Shown: positions 9,122 through 18,131 of the stretch, in pieces | Position numbering within the stretch: the first letter of the stretch is position 1 | Layout: each line of letters begins with the position of its first letter | Assembly (NCBI GenBank): GCA_030562215.1 | Contig: JAUPFL010000001.1 | Span: 3,336,501-3,400,500 of the forward strand | Source: Peribacillus frigoritolerans | Lineage (GTDB): Bacteria; Bacillota; Bacilli; Bacillales; DSM-1321 | DNA length: 64,000 nucleotides | Direction of reading: 5' to 3' | Notes under the pieces: generated by a model | What the model saw: only the letters and a program-made list of their open reading frames with translations | The model's database searches: none | Told to the model about the DNA's origin: nothing | Made by a program: the position numbers and the translations under genes

Positions 9122-9889
9122 ATGTTAAAGATTGGTTCTTATGAATTTTCTTCAAGATTATTATTAGGTACTGGAAAATATCCAAATTTCGATGTTCAAA
9201 AGCAATCAGTGGAGGTTTCGGAGACGGAAATATTAACATTCGCGGTTCGGAGAATGAACATTTTTGAAGCCAGTCAGCCCAATTTTTTAGAAAAGTTAGA
9301 TTTGAAGAAATACACACTCCTTCCAAATACAGCAGGAGCTAAAACAGCCAAAGAAGCAGTGCGCATAGCCCATCTTGCAAAAGCATCTGGCTTATGTGAC
9401 ATGATCAAGGTTGAAGTCATTGGCTGTCAAAAAACACTGCTGCCTGATCCTATTGAAACATTGAAAGCTGCTGAAGAATTAGTGAAACTGGGATTCACCG
9501 TATTACCTTATACTTCGGATGATGTGTTGCTCGCTAAACGCCTGGAAGCAGTGGGGTGCCATGCAATCATGCCCGGAGCTTCACCAATTGGCTCTGGTCA
9601 AGGCATTATAAACCCACTGAACTTACGATTTATCATGGAACAATCAGAGGTTCCGGTAATTGTTGATGCAGGGATCGGAACACCTTCTGATGCAGCAATC
9701 GCCATGGAATTAGGGGCGGATGGCGTATTACTTAACACTGCTGTTTCCGGAGCAAAAGATCCAGTCAAGATGGCGAAAGCAATGAAACTTGCCATTGAGG
9801 CAGGACGATTGGGGTACGAAGCAGGAAGAATCGAAAAAAATGATTACGCGATTGCAAGCAGCCCAGTTGAAGGATTGAGCATTGGATGA
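9122..9889 (+). CDS. thiG: ThiG, thiazole synthase
   Basis: 255-residue TIM barrel that condenses 1-deoxy-D-xylulose 5-phosphate, dehydroglycine and ThiS thiocarboxylate into the thiazole. The Schiff-base lysine lies in [17 protein letters not shown] near the N terminus, LPNTAG and [12 protein letters not shown] are family signatures. It is translationally coupled to thiF, whose ATG overlaps its stop codon (ATGA at 9886-9889). Intact. Confidence 0.96.
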   Translation: MLKIGSYEFSSRLLLGTGKYPNFDVQKQSVEVSETEILTFAVRRMNIFEASQPNFLEKLDLKKYTLLPNTAGAKTAKEAVRIAHLAKASGLCDMIKVEVIGCQKTLLPDPIETLKAAEELVKLGFTVLPYTSDDVLLAKRLEAVGCHAIMPGASPIGSGQGIINPLNLRFIMEQSEVPVIVDAGIGTPSDAAIAMELGADGVLLNTAVSGAKDPVKMAKAMKLAIEAGRLGYEAGRIEKNDYAIASSPVEGLSIG

Positions 9890-10904
9890 ATGAGCGTTAT
9901 TCACGTCAAGAACTTTTTGGCCCTATAGGGAAGAAGGGCAATTGAAAATTCGCAAAAAACAAGTTTTGGTGATTGGAGCGGGTGCTCTAGGTACGGGAAC
10001 TTCGGAAGGCCTTGTACGGGCCGGAATTGGGAAACTCACCATTGTTGACAGAGATTATGTAGAGTGGAGCAACCTTCAAAGACAACAGCTATATTGTGAA
10101 GAAGATGCACAAAAAAGAATACCGAAAGCAGTGGCAGCGAAGAATCGCTTGAATGCGCTAAATTCGGATGTAATCGTAAAACCGCATGTGGCGGATGTTT
10201 CGGTTGATGAATTGGCGAAGCTTGTTGAAGGCGTGGATTTGATATTGGATGCCACTGATAATTTCGATACCAGGATGCTTATTAACGATACTGCGCAAAA
10301 ATATAAAATACCCTGGATTTACGGAGCCTGTGTAGGGAGTTATGGGATAAGTTACACGGTGATCCCAGAGGTGACCCCATGTTTGAATTGTTTGCTGGAA
10401 ACGGTCCCGATTGGAGGGCTGACATGTGATACGGCGGGAATCATCAGCCCTGCCGTTCAAACGGTCGTTGCCCATCAAATGGCGGAAGCTTTAAAAATCC
10501 TTGTCGAAGATCATGAATCGCTAAGAAACAAAATCGTTTCATTTGATCTTTGGAAAAATGAACATTCATCCATAAATGTAGCGCAATTAAAAAAAGATAC
10601 TTGTTTGTCATGTGGGTCAAATCGAACGTATCCCCACCTCTCTTATTCAAATCGAACAAAGACTGCCGTTTTATGCGGAAGGGATTCTGTCCAAATTCGG
10701 CCGGCAATGAAGCTTGAAAGAGACTTAGCGGAACTCGAAAATAATCTTCTCGCACAAGGTGGTAAGATCGTCAGGAATCCTTATTTACTTTCATTTACCA
10801 TCGGAACCCATCGGTTGGTCGTTTTTAAAGACGGGCGGGCGTTGATTCATGGAACAAAAGATATTGCAGAAGCAAAAACGTTGTATCATCGTTATTTTGG
10901 CTGA
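9886..10904 (+). CDS. thiF: ThiF, ThiS adenylyltransferase (one frameshift)
   Basis: E1-like enzyme that adenylates the C terminus of ThiS. The nucleotide-binding motif is [10 protein letters not shown], the acceptor loop DATDNFDTR, and two zinc-binding Cys pairs are CLNC and CLSC. The N-terminal [15 protein letters not shown] is in another frame. Adding one G to the GGG at 9928-9930 gives [15 protein letters not shown] and a 339-residue protein of family length. The reading from TTG 9942 alone would lack the N-terminal arm. Last gene of the TPP operon in this window; thiD, which often follows, is absent. Confidence 0.92.
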
Positions 10905-10911
10905 AATGGAT

Positions 10912-10954
10912 GGCACGGACTTGCAATTCACGTTTAAACCCGTGAAAGAGTGCC
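10912..10954. repeat. Nested inverted repeat after thiF
   Basis: Outer arms GGCAC (10912-10916) and GTGCC (10950-10954) enclose inner arms TTCACG (10927-10932) and CGTGAA (10941-10946). No T run follows on either strand, so it is not a normal terminator. It shares AATTCACG with the tandem repeat at 3036-3160. Confidence 0.5.
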
Positions 10955-11025
10955 AAAAAAGATGCCCTTATAATAGGAAGGTATTGAACATTTTCCAATG
11001 TGACTTATTTGCTTCACAAATATAA

Positions 11026-11066
11026 AACGAAAGCGGTGTCTGCCTTTTTTGGGGCGGCACCGCTTT
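11026..11066 (-). terminator. Probable sspP terminator
   Basis: Arms AAGCGGTG (11031-11038) and CACCGCTT (11058-11065) lengthen with TGCC/GGCG inside. Read on the minus strand they are followed by a T-rich stretch, just after sspP. Confidence 0.6.
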
Positions 11067-11091
11067 GTTATGGAACGATTATTTTAGCAGC

Positions 11092-11235
11092 TTACATATC
11101 ATGACTGCTATTATGCTTCTGACGGGAGTGTTGCCTGTTTTTCACCTTATGAGAACCGCTTAACGGTGCTGGTTGACCTGGGTTATTTCCTTTAGGAGCA
11201 TTTTTCCGAATATCTTTACCATCGTTTTTGTTCAT
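11092..11235 (-). CDS. sspP: SspP, small acid-soluble spore protein P
   Basis: 47-residue basic, hydrophilic protein made in the forespore. Reading the minus strand from CAT at 11233-11235 gives [16 protein letters not shown]...[16 protein letters not shown] and ends KHNSSHDM, the characteristic SspP sequence and length. GGAGGGATC precedes the start (AGGAGGGATCGAAC on the minus strand). It is found beside sspO and acnA, as in B. subtilis. It shows that the organism forms endospores. Confidence 0.95.
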   Translation of the reverse strand: MNKNDGKDIRKNAPKGNNPGQPAPLSGSHKVKNRQHSRQKHNSSHDM

Positions 11236-11349
11236 GTTCGATCCCTCCTATCTCTTAAGATAATCAGTCCGTGAAATTTTATTCACATACATATATTTGC
11301 AAACCTCGTACATGCTATGGATGGACACTAATTAAGGAGCTGAACCAAA

Positions 11350-11613
11350 ATGCAGGATAAACAAGATAAGCGAAGGACTTTCCAGGAAGCCCAGCAAAGT
11401 TATCAACAAGTATTTGATGTATACTCATCCATTGAGAAGAACGCACCGAATTACGGAACGGAATTGAAACATGTGAAGCAGGAAGTGAACGAGGCCTATC
11501 AGCAAATACAATCTGCTTTAGTCACTGCTTCCGAACATCAGAAAGAACAATTGAGAAAATTCGAACAGGATATTCAGGCAATCGTCAATGAGGTCAATTC
11601 AGAGGATTATTGA
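11350..11613 (+). CDS. Hypothetical coiled-coil protein, 87 residues
   Basis: Not recognised. Very rich in Gln, Glu and Lys (MQDKQDKRRTFQEAQQSYQQ) with heptad-like spacing, so probably a helical, soluble coiled coil. No signal peptide, membrane segment or Cys. AAGGAGCT lies at good distance before the ATG, which supports translation. It sits divergently from sspP in a sporulation neighbourhood. A link to spores is only a guess. Confidence 0.65.
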   Translation: MQDKQDKRRTFQEAQQSYQQVFDVYSSIEKNAPNYGTELKHVKQEVNEAYQQIQSALVTASEHQKEQLRKFEQDIQAIVNEVNSEDY

Positions 11614-11699
11614 GTGACAGATTCTATCGTCGTGAGTTCATGCGCTTTATTCGTGGGTTTTGCGCGTATTACTTATGCGTTTCCTGATTTTAGAATGGA

Positions 11700-11746
11700 A
11701 TAGGCTTTTTGAAAAATGCAGACATCTGCCATTTCAAAAAGCCTAT
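11700..11746. terminator. Symmetric hairpin, possible bidirectional terminator
   Basis: Perfect 15-bp arms ATAGGCTTTTTGAAA (11700-11714) and its complement (11732-11746) lie between the 87-residue gene and the minus-strand sspO. T runs are inside the stem rather than after it, so termination is uncertain. Confidence 0.5.
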
Positions 11747-11758
11747 CCTATTTAAAGC

Positions 11759-11926
11759 CTAGAAATGAAGGGAATCATTGGTTTTTCTTTCTTTTTTATT
11801 ATTTTGCCTTTGCATTTCCGATAATGGCGGTTCATTTCCCAGTTCATCATTGTATCCAGCTCCATTACCTTGCGCTTTTGCAGCATTCATACCTGGTATA
11901 ACATGATTTGCCTTTTGTTTTGTCAT
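11759..11926 (-). CDS. sspO: SspO, small acid-soluble spore protein O
   Basis: Forespore protein of 55 residues. From the minus-strand ATG at 11926 it reads [19 protein letters not shown], then GNGAGY, and later [13 protein letters not shown], the SspO pattern. GGGAGGTG lies 5-12 bases before this ATG; the longer in-frame start at 11941 contains that Shine-Dalgarno and is rejected. Slightly longer at the C terminus than the 48-residue B. subtilis protein. Transcribed away from acnA, toward sspP. Confidence 0.93.
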   Translation of the reverse strand: MTKQKANHVIPGMNAAKAQGNGAGYNDELGNEPPLSEMQRQNNKKERKTNDSLHF

Positions 11927-12115
11927 TTCGACACCTCCCACCCATAGAATGCGATAATGTCGAATGATTATGTATGAAGTACCAATATGTTTTGCTGGAA
12001 TAATTTATCAGGCCGAAAATAGGTGTTTTTTCAAGAAAATGCATATCAGCAAGGTTTCCTAGATGCACTTTAATATGTGGGGGATATTTTTCTATAAGAG
12101 AAACTTATCAAAAAC

Positions 12116-12155
12116 AATAACTTTCTTGTTATTTACTTATACTCATTTCTATATT
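12116..12155 (+). promoter_or_regulatory. Probable acnA promoter with overlapping dyad
   Basis: TTGTTA (12127-12132) and TATATT (12150-12155) with a 17-base spacer form a likely sigma-A promoter, 155 bases before the acnA start. A perfect dyad AATAAC-N6-GTTATT (12116-12133) overlaps the -35. It resembles the ATAA-N7-TTAT site of the citrate-responsive repressor CcpC, with one base more between the halves. CcpC control is inferred from B. subtilis citB. Confidence 0.45.
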
Positions 12156-12310
12156 AGTATTAAGTTGAAGGAAGAGTTAGGGTGGGAGAAGAGAGAAAAA
12201 TTCGACAAACTAACTTTTTTACTTATATTTATTGTAAACATGGTTTCAGTGAACCAGGTTTTACTTTTATGTGCAGAATACGTTCTGACAGTTTAATAGG
12301 GGTAATATTC

Positions 12311-15022
12311 ATGACGAAAAATGACGTATACCAAGCGCGTAAGTCCTTTGAAATTGACGGGCAACGCTACAACTACTACAGCCTAGACGCTATTGAAAAA
12401 GCAGGGGATGGCAAAGTATCACGCCTTCCATATTCCATTAAAGTATTACTTGAAGCGGTACTTCGCCAAGTAGACGGAAGAGTAATCACAAAAGAACACG
12501 TTGCGAACCTTGCTAAATGGGGAACAAGCGAGCAACAAGATATAGATGTTCCGTTCAAGCCTTCACGTGTAATCCTACAAGATTTCACTGGTGTTCCAGT
12601 TGTTGTTGATTTAGCTTCTTTGCGTAATGCTTTCGCAGCACTTGGTGGAGATCCTGACAAAATCAACCCCGAAATCCCGGTTGACCTTGTAATTGACCAC
12701 TCTGTACAAGTTGATAAAGCAGGTACAATGGATTCCCTTGATGCCAATATGGATCTTGAATTCGAACGTAATGCAGAGCGTTACCAGTTCCTAAGCTGGG
12801 CTCAAAAATCATTCAACAACTATCGTGCAGTTCCACCGGCAACTGGTATCGTTCACCAAGTTAACCTAGAGTACCTTGCGAACGTGGTTCATGCTGTTGA
12901 AACTCCAAACGGCGACTTCGAAGTATTCCCTGATTCTGTTTTCGGTACAGATTCACATACTACAATGATCAACGGTATTGGTGTTCTTGGTTGGGGTGTC
13001 GGCGGTATCGAAGCAGAAGCAGGCATGCTTGGACAGCCATCTTACTTCCCAGTTCCAAAAGTCGTTGGTGTTAAACTGACTGGCCAACTTCCTAAAGGTA
13101 CAACAGCTACTGACCTTGCATTGAAAGTAACACAAGTTCTTCGTGCACACGGCGTAGTTGGTAAATTTGTTGAGTTCTACGGCCCAGGAGTAGGATACCT
13201 TCCACTTGCTGACCGTGCAACAATCGCTAACATGGCTCCTGAATACGGTGCTACAGTTGGTTTCTTCCCTGTTGATGCGGAAGCGATCGATTACATGCGC
13301 TTAACAGGCCGTGATGAAAAACAAATTAAAGTGGTTGAATCATACTGCAAAGAAAATGGTTTGTTCTACTCTCCTGAAAACGAAGATCCAGCATACAATG
13401 ATGTTGTGGAAATCGACCTTTCAGCAATCGAACCAAACCTTTCAGGCCCTAAACGCCCGCAAGATTTGATTCCACTTTCTCAAATGAAAAAATCTTTCCA
13501 TGACGCTATCAATGCACCTATGGGCAACCAAGGTTTTGGCATGGACAATTCTGAATTGGATAAAGAAGTAACTGTTAAATTTGCCGATGGTAAAGAAACG
13601 GTAATGAAAACAGGTGCGATTGCAATTGCTGCAATCACGAGCTGTACGAACACTTCTAACCCGTATGTAATGCTAGGAGCAGGTCTTATTGCTAAAAAAG
13701 CAGTTGAAAAAGGTTTAACTGTTCCAGATTATGTAAAAACATCATTGGCACCAGGTTCTAAAGTTGTTACTGGTTACCTTCGTGATGCTGGTCTTCAACC
13801 ATACCTTGACCAATTAGGATTCAACGTAGTTGGATACGGCTGTACTACATGTATCGGTAACTCAGGTCCATTGGCTGACGAAATCGAAGCAGCTGTTGCT
13901 GAAGCAGATCTTTTGGTAACATCAGTACTTTCAGGTAACCGTAACTTTGAAGGACGTATTCACCCACTTGTGAAAGCAAACTATCTTGCTTCACCTACTT
14001 TGGTTGTAGCTTATGCTCTTGCTGGAACTGTGGACTTTGATCTTAACAATGATTCACTTGGTAAAGACAAAGATGGTAACGATGTATATCTTGCTGATAT
14101 CTGGCCATCACAAGAAGAAGTTAACGCTGCTGTTAAAGCAACAGTTACACCTGAGTTATTCCGTAAAGAATACGAAACAGTCTTCAACGATAACAAACGT
14201 TGGAACGAAATCCAAACTAGCAACGAAGCGATTTATGCTTTCGATTCTAAATCAACATACATTCAAAATCCTCCATTCTTTGAAGGATTATCACCAGAAC
14301 CGGGTTCAGTTAACCCACTTTCAGGCTTGCGTGTAGTTGGTAAATTCGGTGACTCAGTAACAACTGACCACATTTCTCCTGCAGGTGCAATCGGTAAAGA
14401 TACACCAGCTGGTATCTACCTTCGTGAAAACGGTGTGAAACCGCGTGACTTTAACTCTTATGGTTCTCGTCGTGGTAACCATGAAGCAATGATGCGCGGA
14501 ACATTCGCAAACATCCGTATCCGTAACCAAGTTGCTCCAGGTACAGAAGGTGGTTACACTACTTACTGGCCAACAGGCGATGTAATGGCTATCTATGATG
14601 CTTGTATGAAATACAAAGCTGATGGAACAGGTCTTGCAGTAATCGCTGGTAAAGACTATGGTATGGGAAGCTCTCGTGACTGGGCTGCGAAAGGTACTAA
14701 CCTTCTTGGCATCAAAACAGTCATCGCTGAAAGCTTTGAACGTATTCACCGTTCTAACCTTGCATTAATGGGTGTTCTTCCACTTCAATTCAAAGAAGGC
14801 GAAAACGCTGAAACGCTTGGATTAACTGGTAAAGAAGCGATCGCAGTTCAAATCGACGAAACAGTTAAACCGCGTGATATCGTAAAAGTTACAGCTACTG
14901 ATGAAGCTGGAAACGTAAAAGAATTTGATGTACTTGTTCGTTTCGATTCCGAAATCGAAATCGATTACTACCGTCACGGTGGTATCCTTCAAATGGTATT
15001 ACGTAATAAATTAAAAGGCTAA
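12311..15022 (+). CDS. acnA: Aconitate hydratase (AcnA/CitB)
   Basis: TCA-cycle enzyme that isomerises citrate and isocitrate through a [4Fe-4S] cluster. In bacilli the apo form also binds RNA. 903 residues from ATG 12311; B. subtilis has 909. Cluster ligands are Cys445 (TSCTNTSNP) and Cys511/Cys514 ([12 protein letters not shown]). [17 protein letters not shown] and [15 protein letters not shown] are substrate-binding stretches. The frame stays open back to 12182, but AGGGGT before 12311 and the family N terminus ([13 protein letters not shown]) fix the start. Its codon use is clearly biased toward preferred codons, and it has no frame error over 2.7 kb. Confidence 0.98.
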   Translation: MTKNDVYQARKSFEIDGQRYNYYSLDAIEKAGDGKVSRLPYSIKVLLEAVLRQVDGRVITKEHVANLAKWGTSEQQDIDVPFKPSRVILQDFTGVPVVVDLASLRNAFAALGGDPDKINPEIPVDLVIDHSVQVDKAGTMDSLDANMDLEFERNAERYQFLSWAQKSFNNYRAVPPATGIVHQVNLEYLANVVHAVETPNGDFEVFPDSVFGTDSHTTMINGIGVLGWGVGGIEAEAGMLGQPSYFPVPKVVGVKLTGQLPKGTTATDLALKVTQVLRAHGVVGKFVEFYGPGVGYLPLADRATIANMAPEYGATVGFFPVDAEAIDYMRLTGRDEKQIKVVESYCKENGLFYSPENEDPAYNDVVEIDLSAIEPNLSGPKRPQDLIPLSQMKKSFHDAINAPMGNQGFGMDNSELDKEVTVKFADGKETVMKTGAIAIAAITSCTNTSNPYVMLGAGLIAKKAVEKGLTVPDYVKTSLAPGSKVVTGYLRDAGLQPYLDQLGFNVVGYGCTTCIGNSGPLADEIEAAVAEADLLVTSVLSGNRNFEGRIHPLVKANYLASPTLVVAYALAGTVDFDLNNDSLGKDKDGNDVYLADIWPSQEEVNAAVKATVTPELFRKEYETVFNDNKRWNEIQTSNEAIYAFDSKSTYIQNPPFFEGLSPEPGSVNPLSGLRVVGKFGDSVTTDHISPAGAIGKDTPAGIYLRENGVKPRDFNSYGSRRGNHEAMMRGTFANIRIRNQVAPGTEGGYTTYWPTGDVMAIYDACMKYKADGTGLAVIAGKDYGMGSSRDWAAKGTNLLGIKTVIAESFERIHRSNLALMGVLPLQFKEGENAETLGLTGKEAIAVQIDETVKPRDIVKVTATDEAGNVKEFDVLVRFDSEIEIDYYRHGGILQMVLRNKLKG

Positions 15023-15036
15023 TTTCAGCTTTTAGG

Positions 15037-15075
15037 AAGCGGTAAACCTAATTATATAGGTTTACCGCTTTTTTT
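15037..15075 (+). terminator. acnA terminator
   Basis: 13-bp perfect arms (15037-15049, 15058-15070) followed by seven T. Confidence 0.93.
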
Positions 15076-15228
15076 GTGTCAAGTTTATGAAACAAAGTGA
15101 TATCATGTTATGATTTAAAGGAATTGCACTTTTCTGCATACCCTTTTATTGTTAAGATGGAATAGGGAAGTTGTTCTATTTCTGGAAATGGACTAATATT
15201 TTTATTGTAATGGGACTAGGGGACGAGT

Positions 15229-15762
15229 ATGCTTAAAAAAATTATTGCTTCGGTGGCCTTACTATCACTTATTACTGTAGCGATCGTGCAGGCGATGGAT
15301 AATGAATCGAAGGGAAATGATGAAAAAGATTCTTTGGGTGGATTGAAAATTGGAGCTAAAGCTCCGAATTTCTCCCTGAAAACTCTGGATGGGAAACAAG
15401 TTGAATTATCGGATTATAAGGGCAAAAAGGTAATGCTGAATTTTTGGGCAACGTGGTGCCCGCCTTGCAAGAAGGAAATGCCGGATATGGAGAAATACAC
15501 AAAGCAAGTGGGTGATGATGTCGTCGTACTTGCCGTCAATATTGACCCTGAAAATGATGTACAAGCATTTGTAGAGGATAATGGAATTACTTTTACCATA
15601 CCGCTGGACAGTCAAAGTGCAAAAAATCCAGTGAATGAGCGGTACAAAATTATTAGCATACCAACAACTTACTTCATCGACAAAAAAGGCATTATCAGGA
15701 ATAAGGTGATTTCAGCCATGCAATTAAAAGATATGGAACGAAATATAAATAGTATGGAGTAG
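15229..15762 (+). CDS. yneN: Membrane-anchored thiol-disulfide oxidoreductase (YneN, ResA/TlpA type)
   Basis: 177 residues. An N-terminal hydrophobic segment (residues 4-22) acts as signal anchor and places the thioredoxin domain outside the membrane. Active site WCPPC has Cys77 and Cys80, and the cis-Pro motif is SIPTTYF. KAPNFSLKTLDGKQVELSDYKG is typical of the AhpC/TSA-ResA group. The gene directly follows citB in B. subtilis too. Its exact partner protein is unknown; cytochrome c maturation and spore coat or cortex reduction are family roles. Confidence 0.87.
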   Translation: MLKKIIASVALLSLITVAIVQAMDNESKGNDEKDSLGGLKIGAKAPNFSLKTLDGKQVELSDYKGKKVMLNFWATWCPPCKKEMPDMEKYTKQVGDDVVVLAVNIDPENDVQAFVEDNGITFTIPLDSQSAKNPVNERYKIISIPTTYFIDKKGIIRNKVISAMQLKDMERNINSME

Positions 15763-15848
15763 GGTAATCTTATGAAGTATCATCAGTATTGAAGAAATTT
15801 TTCAACACTCCTGCTGAAACCCGGCTAGATGCTTGATTATAAGGTCTG

Positions 15849-15877
15849 ACGGAACCTTTATGAGGTTCCGTTTTTAT
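15849..15877 (+). terminator. Terminator after yneN
   Basis: ACGGAACC (15849-15856) pairs with GGTTCCGT (15864-15871), followed by a T run. Confidence 0.85.
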
Positions 15878-16007
15878 TGTAATGTTAACAAAGTTGTCAA
15901 AGTTTAATGGAAAAATCAAAAAATTTAAAAATTTATGGTTAAAGTTCATGAAAAAAGGGTTAAAGTATAGAGAGCGGAGAAATGGAATTTTTATCAGGTT
16001 AAAAATC

Positions 16008-16022
16008 TGATAATTATGACAA
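16008..16022 (+). promoter_or_regulatory. Candidate Fur box
   Basis: TGATAATTATGACAA agrees with the Fur 7-1-7 consensus TGATAATNATTATCA in the whole left half and 4 of 7 bases on the right. It lies about 85 bases before the FbpB-like gene, whose family is Fur-controlled. Confidence 0.4.
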
Positions 16023-16107
16023 TTCAACGGATGGAAACCATATAGTCATAATTTTACGTTAATTTGGCAATACTGAATTGTATATTAAAAATAAGTAGGT
16101 GAAAAGC

Positions 16108-16236
16108 ATGAAAAAAAGAAAAAGGACATTTGAAGAATTAATTAAAGAAAATAAAAGGGAATTATTGATGGACGTTAAACAAATGGAAAGACTTGAGGAA
16201 CGTCTTGAAAAAAAACATATGCAAAAGGCTGAATAG
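16108..16236 (+). CDS. FbpB-like Fur-regulated small basic protein
   Basis: 42 residues, highly basic: MKKRKRTFEELIKENKRELL, ending MERLEERLEKKHMQKAE. The FEEL(V/I)xxNK(R/Q)(E/Q)LL core is typical of the FbpB family, which helps the small RNA FsrA spare iron in B. subtilis. AAGTAGGTGA precedes the ATG. It sits between yneN and sspN with its own terminator and an upstream Fur-like site, which fits iron control. Whether it is the true FbpB orthologue cannot be settled here. Confidence 0.75.
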   Translation: MKKRKRTFEELIKENKRELLMDVKQMERLEERLEKKHMQKAE

Positions 16237-16248
16237 CTTTTGCTTAAA

Positions 16249-16294
16249 AAGAGCCAGTGCCATGAAGGTCCTTTCAAGGTGCTGGCTCTTTTTC
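16249..16294 (+). terminator. Terminator after the FbpB-like gene
   Basis: AAGAGCCAGTGCC (16249-16261) pairs with GGTGCTGGCTCTT (16278-16290) with one G-T pair, then a T run. Confidence 0.85.
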
Positions 16295-16364
16295 ATGGCT
16301 TTTTCAAAAACTGGCATTCATGAATTTCCTCTTTTTATCCATGATAAGAGAAGGAGGCGATAGA

Positions 16365-16507
16365 ATGGGTAATCCAAAAAAGATTCCAAACACTTTAGAC
16401 CGAGTCATCAAGGAACACAACCAATAGCAGCGGGTGGGAATAACGGTAAGAAAATGCAGGACAAATCCGGCAAACATGCTCAGGTCATTCAAACTAAAGG
16501 CGAGTAA
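16365..16507 (+). CDS. sspN: SspN, small acid-soluble spore protein N (one frameshift)
   Basis: Too short and broken to appear as a long open frame. ATG 16365 follows AAGGAGG. Reading as given stops after MGNPKKIPNTLDR.... Adding one A near 16382 gives MGNPKKNSKHFRPSHQGTQ, then PIAAGGNNGKK and the end HAQVIQTKGE, which is SspN at 47 residues. It is located directly before tlp, as in B. subtilis. The frameshift is probably a sequencing error. Confidence 0.9.
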
Positions 16508-16574
16508 TCAAGGGATAAGCTAATAAATTAATCGTAATAATATTATGTAAAGAAAATAACATGAGGTGAAATAA

Positions 16575-16820
16575 ATGGGCTCATATAAACACAATCAAGA
16601 TAACCGTTTGGATAATGTTGAAAAAATTCAGGATGCAATTCAAAATACAGAAGAAAACATAATCGCTGCAAATGAAACGTTATCATTCTCTTCAGGGGAG
16701 GAAAAACAGGCAATTCAGGCTAAAAATGAACGAAGAAGAAAGAGCATTGATGGAATGAAGGAAGAAATGCAAGATGAGCAAGAAGCCCGGGAAAACGGTT
16801 ATAGTAACGATAATATTTAA
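16575..16820 (+). CDS. tlp: Tlp, thioredoxin-like small acid-soluble spore protein
   Basis: 81-residue hydrophilic spore protein. NRLDNVEKIQDAIQNTEENI, then ARENGYSNDN near the end, match Tlp, and the length equals the family norm. Despite its name it has no Cys. It is likely co-transcribed with sspN in the forespore. ATGAGGTGAAATA lies before the start. Confidence 0.94.
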   Translation: MGSYKHNQDNRLDNVEKIQDAIQNTEENIIAANETLSFSSGEEKQAIQAKNERRRKSIDGMKEEMQDEQEARENGYSNDNI

Positions 16821-16824
16821 ACAA

Positions 16825-16862
16825 AAAGGGGAGAAAGAGGTGAAAAATCTTTCTCCTCTTTT
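16825..16862 (+). terminator. tlp terminator
   Basis: 14-bp arms (16825-16838 and 16848-16861) with one G-T pair, followed by T-rich sequence. Confidence 0.8.
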
Positions 16863-16957
16863 ATTTAAGGTCCATCGGAGGAAACAGCTTAAATGAAATT
16901 TCCACAATTGTTATGGTAAAATGTTTATTGCAACAGAAATGAAAGTGGGGAAACAAA

Positions 16958-17389
16958 ATGTTCATAGCTGAAAACGAAATTGAAGTACGGTATGCAGAGA
17001 CAGATCAAATGGGTGTTGTTTACCATGCGAATTATTTTATATGGATGGAACTAGGCAGGACAAAATTGATAAATGATTTAGGATTTTATTATGCTGATAT
17101 GGAAGCGGATGGCATCCTCTCACCTGTTATGGATATTCAGGCTTCGTATAAAACCCCTGTTAGATATGGTGATAAGGTAAAAGTTAAAACCTGGATTGAA
17201 AAATATGACGGCTTACGGGTCGTTTATGGGTATGAAATCGTTAATGGGAAAAATGAAGTGGCTGCTACAGGTCATTCTTCCCACGTTTGCGTTAAAAAGG
17301 AGAGCTTCCGCCCGATATCCATTAAACGCATGTATCCTGAATGGCATGAGGCCTATGAGAAAAATAAAAAGCAGGATGAATTGGTTTAA
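16958..17389 (+). CDS. yneP: YneP, acyl-CoA thioesterase (4HBT hot-dog family)
   Basis: 143-residue hot-dog protein. The start region VRYAETDQMGVVYHANYFIWMELGR holds the catalytic Asp and the YHANY motif of 4-hydroxybenzoyl-CoA-type thioesterases. It hydrolyses acyl-CoA thioesters; the natural substrate is not known. AAAGTGGGG precedes the ATG. Followed by yneQ after 24 bases, as in B. subtilis. Confidence 0.9.
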   Translation: MFIAENEIEVRYAETDQMGVVYHANYFIWMELGRTKLINDLGFYYADMEADGILSPVMDIQASYKTPVRYGDKVKVKTWIEKYDGLRVVYGYEIVNGKNEVAATGHSSHVCVKKESFRPISIKRMYPEWHEAYEKNKKQDELV

Positions 17390-17413
17390 TTACAAATATT
17401 GAGGTGATCAAAA

Positions 17414-17706
17414 ATGGCTTTTGGGATTAAACGGGTAGATGTAGTAGCCTGGAAGCAGAAAATCGATCAAGGCCAAATAGCTTTTTTAACTCATTATTGG
17501 CTGGATGACCGATTTCCCGGTTGCAAGACGGTTACAAAAGTCGGATGCAAAGATTTAAGGCGTTTATCGGAATGGGGTAAGAAATACGGGCTAAAAAAGA
17601 GTGGATTCATCACAGGAAGGATGGCTATTCTCATTTTGATCTTTTAGGGGATAAGCAAGCGGAAATTCTTAGGGCCGAAGATATTAAAGAGCGCCTGCTC
17701 GATTGA
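17414..17706 (+). CDS. yneQ: YneQ, conserved hypothetical protein (one frameshift)
   Basis: Small soluble Bacillus protein of unknown function. The N terminus MAFGIKRVDVVAWKQ, then IAFLTHYWLDDRFPG...TVTKVGC is the YneQ pattern. The frame breaks in the A6 run at 17593-17598. One extra A restores GLKKEWIHHRKDGYSHFDL and continues to the TGA at 17706, giving 97 residues as in the family. The break is likely a sequencing error. Confidence 0.88.
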
Positions 17707-17711
17707 ACAAG

Positions 17712-17738
17712 AAAAAAACAGCAGTTTACACCGCTGCT
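17712..17738 (-). terminator. Probable yneR terminator
   Basis: Short inverted repeat AGCAG/CTGCT (17720-17724, 17734-17738). On the minus strand it is followed by seven T, directly after yneR. Confidence 0.55.
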
Positions 17739-17744
17739 TAGTTG

Positions 17745-18041
17745 TTAAGCACTCTTTTCATAGTGAAATTCTGGTTCAGTCAGTTTTTCATTAAAGGTAA
17801 TAAGTAAATCGTGACCATCAAAGTACCATAAATCTTTTTCTTCTACATAAAAGTTAATCTCATTCATAGTTGTTGCGGCCGCTGCAGTTTCAGGTTCTTC
17901 TTGCATGATACCTAATGAAAAGCCGCTTTGGACGGTACTATGCCCGCCATATCTTACATAAAAGCGTAAATAAGAGCCTTCTTGAAGCCCTAGCTCATCA
18001 ATATACCACTTAGCTGCTTGATCGGAAATGGTCAGTTTCAT
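17745..18041 (-). CDS. yneR: YneR, HesB/IscA-like protein
   Basis: 98 residues, on the minus strand facing yneQ. MKLTISDQAAKWYIDELGLQ and the stretch FYVRYGGHSTVQSGFSLGI resemble the HesB/IscA-type fold. It has no Cys at all, so the Cys ligands of A-type Fe-S scaffolds are missing and an Fe-S carrier role is doubtful. AAGGAGAATTAGT precedes the ATG. The position matches yneR in B. subtilis. Confidence 0.88.
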   Translation of the reverse strand: MKLTISDQAAKWYIDELGLQEGSYLRFYVRYGGHSTVQSGFSLGIMQEEPETAAAATTMNEINFYVEEKDLWYFDGHDLLITFNEKLTEPEFHYEKSA

Positions 18042-18131
18042 ACTAATTCTCCTTCCTAGAGGTTCGTTATTTAAGTATAAAGTAATTATGAAGTAGATGC
18101 GAATAATGTGCGTTTAAGAAAGGAAACAACC

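Noticed and set aside
12182..12310. N-terminal extension of aconitase
   Set aside because: The frame is open, but the sequence has no match to the family, and a ribosome-binding site plus the conserved N terminus place the start at 12311.
14354..14749. 131-codon open frame opposite acnA
   Set aside because: A shadow of the biased codon use of acnA; no ribosome-binding site and no recognisable product.
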